Below, piece by piece: positions 60,976 to 63,340 of a stretch of DNA of 63,340 bases. This stretch comes from Haplosporangium gracile (lineage: Eukaryota > Mortierellomycota > Mortierellomycetes > Mortierellales > Mortierellaceae): contig JAAAUF010000117.1 of assembly GCA_015499985.1 (NCBI GenBank), positions 315 to 63,654 of the forward strand, given 5' to 3'. Positions within the stretch are counted from its first letter, which is position 1; each line of letters opens with the position of its first letter. The position numbers and the translations under genes were made by a program. Under the pieces are notes generated by a model. The model was not told the DNA's origin, searched no databases, and worked only from the letters and a program-made list of their open reading frames with translations.

Positions 60976-62954
60976 ATGATGAGCACCTCGGAGACCATTG
61001 ATATCACCCTCCCTAACTACGGCGTTATCCGAGGATCAATCGACACCGACCGGCAAGTTGCTATCTTCCGCAACGTCCCCTATGCTCATGTCCCTGAACG
61101 TTGGCGCGTTGCCGTCAAGGCTCAGCCCTGGACTGGTGTTCGTGATGCCACTGCGCAAGGGTAACTTTTGTTTTGTGTGCTTGCTTGCTGCAAGGTGCAG
61201 CAGCAACAAAAAATCTTGTTGCAGATAAGCATGTTGACACTCTCAGCCCGATCCAGGAAAACCGACTGTTTGTTGTTCTTTATACATGAAAACATAGACC
61301 TGTCCCCCCGCAGGCGCCTTCCCTGACGCCGCTGGCCAAGATGGTCCCCGAGAAGTACTTCAATCTCGGAAATAACCCCAACTACCAGTTTGGAGTCCAT
61401 CATTCGGAACAGGATTGTCTCAACCTCAACATCTTTGTGCCCCTCCTCTCACTCAAAGAGGGCGCAAAACCGATCCCTGTGCTGACATGGATCTATGGCG
61501 GATCCCTTCGTAACGGCAATAACGCCGTCCCCGTCTATGGTAACTTATTTTACAATTCATGTGCAGGATCTGAATCTAGCATGCTCGGCCTTGAACAGAA
61601 GAAATTCTCACGCTCACCATTTTTTTATGCTCGTTATTTTTGGCTCGAAAATGACAAAATAGATGCGCGCAATTTTGTCGCACACAGTATCAAACTCAAC
61701 CAACCCGTCCTCGTCGTCCAACCCAACTACCGCCTCGCAGCGTTCGGATTTCTCGCCTCCAAGGAACTACAGGAAGACATGGACGAGTATGTCCGTCGGA
61801 GCCCCACACCTGTTTCTCTTTATGATCAGTCCATCGGTAACTGGGGTCTGCAGGATCAAAAACTGGCATTCGAGTGGGTCCGGGAAAACGTCGGGGCTCT
61901 TGGAGGCGACAGTCGCAATGTTGTCGCTTGGGGCGAATCGGCCGGCTCCCTTTCTGTTCACTATCACATGCTGATCCCTGCGCATTATGGTCTCTTTGAC
62001 CATGCGATCCTCCAATCAGGAACTGTTGCAACTATGGCTGCGAGTACCATTGAGCTGGATGGACAAAGGGCATTTGACAACCTCCTCAACAACCTCGATA
62101 TCCCACTGGACCTCTCAGGACCGGAAAAGATCAAGCGCCTCAGAGCGGTGCCTATGGACGAGCTCACCAAGGCCAGTGAACCAGCAACCGCAGGACTGGG
62201 ATTCAAACCTATGCACGACGGCGGCAAGCTACTTCCCTCGACGATGCCCATCCAGGCTTGGGCTACGCTTCCTTCCTCATATGATCCCAGTCTCAAGTCT
62301 GTTTTGATCGGAACCAACAAGGACGAGGGCTTTTCGTTTGCAATGGCGTTTGGAGATCGTAACCTGATAACTTGGCCACAGCTGGTCAGCAAGTTTGCTC
62401 CCTCCCCTCAGCTATTGCCTCTCTTCGAGTCTGTCTACGGCACACCCAAGACTGACGAGGATGTTGTCAAGATCGCTGCAGATTACACAGGAGACATCAT
62501 TTTCCAGTACCCCAACGAACAGGTCGTGGACGCACTTGTGCAGCTGAGCAAGGAGCGGGAGGGCAAGTTCAAACTGAATCGGTATCACTTTGATGTCGAG
62601 ACTGCCAAGATCAGCGCGTTGCTTCCAGGATGCGGATCCATGCACGGATCAGAGCTACTGTTCGTGTTCAACCCACCTATGTCCGCAGCTATATTGTCAG
62701 AGACGGAGCTGGCTGTGGCTGAGGAGATGCAGAAGCGGTGGATCGCCTTTGCGAACCAGCAAGTCGTGTATGCGGACGGCGAGAATGTTGCCCATGTCGA
62801 GAAGGATGAGGCTGTCATCTGGAAGAAGGACTACAAGGTGGAAGTTGGTAAAGGACGGCGTCTGAGCGATCAGGCAATGGTGTTTTGGAAGACTATTACC
62901 AAGTATAAGCTTCAACAGACCCAGCAGAGCCTTGACGCTGCCGCGAAGAAGTGA
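60976..62954 (+). CDS. Type-B carboxylesterase/lipase family protein
   Basis: Three exons (60976-61160, 61298-61539, 61663-62954) give 572 residues of the alpha/beta-hydrolase COesterase family, which hydrolyses carboxylic esters. Family blocks are AIFRNVPYAHVPE, SEQDCLNLNIFVP, the oxyanion region WIYGGSL and PNYRLAAFGFL. The nucleophile is in VVAWGESAGSLS, the acidic residue probably lies in GTNKDEGFSF, and the active-site His is in MHGSELLFVF. The usual HGGG oxyanion motif is YGGS here. There is no signal peptide, so it is probably intracellular. Two ATGs (60976 and 60979) are adjacent. Intron 2 is 123 nt, a multiple of three without stops, so retention would insert 41 residues in frame. 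It shares a 720-bp upstream region with AROM. Confidence 0.88.
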
Positions 62955-63134
62955 AGCAGACAACCAAATAGAATCTGAGCTCTGCGATACTCCTTTTGCA
63001 CAATAATACAAAAACAAAAACAATCGTGTGCCTCTAGCACGTCTTAAGTTGACGGTTTGCCTCAGAGTCAAATGCGGCGTCCGAAGATTTCAGTCATGAA
63101 TCGCAGCCTCAATTTTAACGGGTCTGCACCTTCA

Positions 63135-63216
63135 AGCGTAACAGCCATAAGCGTAATGAAATTTGTAACTGATTTATTCAGCGTAATGTAAATAATTTCC
63201 GTCATTAAGCGTAATT
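63135..63216 (+). repeat. Four short AGCGTAA repeats
   Basis: AGCGTAA starts at 63135, 63150, 63180 and 63208; three copies extend to AGCGTAAT. It lies beyond the carboxylesterase 3' end, near the window edge. The remaining 3' sequence to 63340 shows no gene. Confidence 0.45.
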
Positions 63217-63340
63217 GGAACACACCCACTCGTTCTGCCTTCATATTCTCCGCACACATTCTCCTACACTTATCACCTCATCTATACCTTTGACTTTGGC
63301 GATGGGAGAACCAAAGGTACTATTACATGCTATTGGCCAT

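Overview
The window looks like nuclear DNA of an early-diverging filamentous fungus, most probably Mortierellomycotina (Mortierella/Linnemannia type). The reasons are a single-polypeptide AROM shikimate enzyme, fungal-type ATG13, UMP1, GGA and ZPR1, many short GT-AG introns (about 60-340 nt), and a local expansion of F-box/leucine-rich proteins. The genus is inference; the fungal assignment is secure.

Left part (1-16.3 kb) is a decaying accessory region. It holds a broken secreted S41-type peptidase gene (about 453-2781, minus), then a cluster of F-box genes and relics. There are two very degraded F-box fragments (3280-3619 and 3900-4028), a truncated one (5261-5452), a frameshifted gene on the plus strand (from 6186), a frameshifted gene on minus (7417-8537), one intact gene (9717-10889) and two further pseudogenes (11300-12513 and 12894-13475). 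A probable non-LTR retroelement tail lies inside the cluster (8862-9411). The cluster is followed by two copies of a small secreted eight-cysteine protein gene, the first dead (14281-14570) and the second intact (15785-16213).

Middle part (16.6-38.6 kb) holds conserved housekeeping genes: ATG13 (autophagy initiation, minus, nine exons), ZPR1 (zinc-finger protein, plus), an alpha-arrestin with a PPxY motif (plus) and UMP1 (20S proteasome assembly, plus, four exons with an intron straight after the ATG). Between ZPR1 and the arrestin lies almost 9 kb without a recognisable gene. In that stretch is a cluster of eight copies of the octamer GGTGTCAT in 236 bp, with three more copies nearby. This is the most striking unexplained signal in the window.

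Right part (39-63.3 kb) holds an FAD-dependent monooxygenase (minus), ribosomal protein L10/uL16 (minus), the deubiquitinase OTU1 (plus, twelve exons including one of 8 nt), a GGA clathrin adaptor (minus), a 911-residue intronless F-box protein (plus), another F-box relic (minus), the pentafunctional AROM gene (minus) and a divergently transcribed type-B carboxylesterase (plus).

Several genes belong to ubiquitin and membrane-traffic pathways (F-box proteins, OTU1, UMP1, arrestin, GGA, ATG13). They are unlinked transcription units on both strands, and I see no evidence that they form a functional cluster. Exon boundaries were worked out by eye from GT-AG sites, reading frame and family knowledge, and are not transcript-supported.
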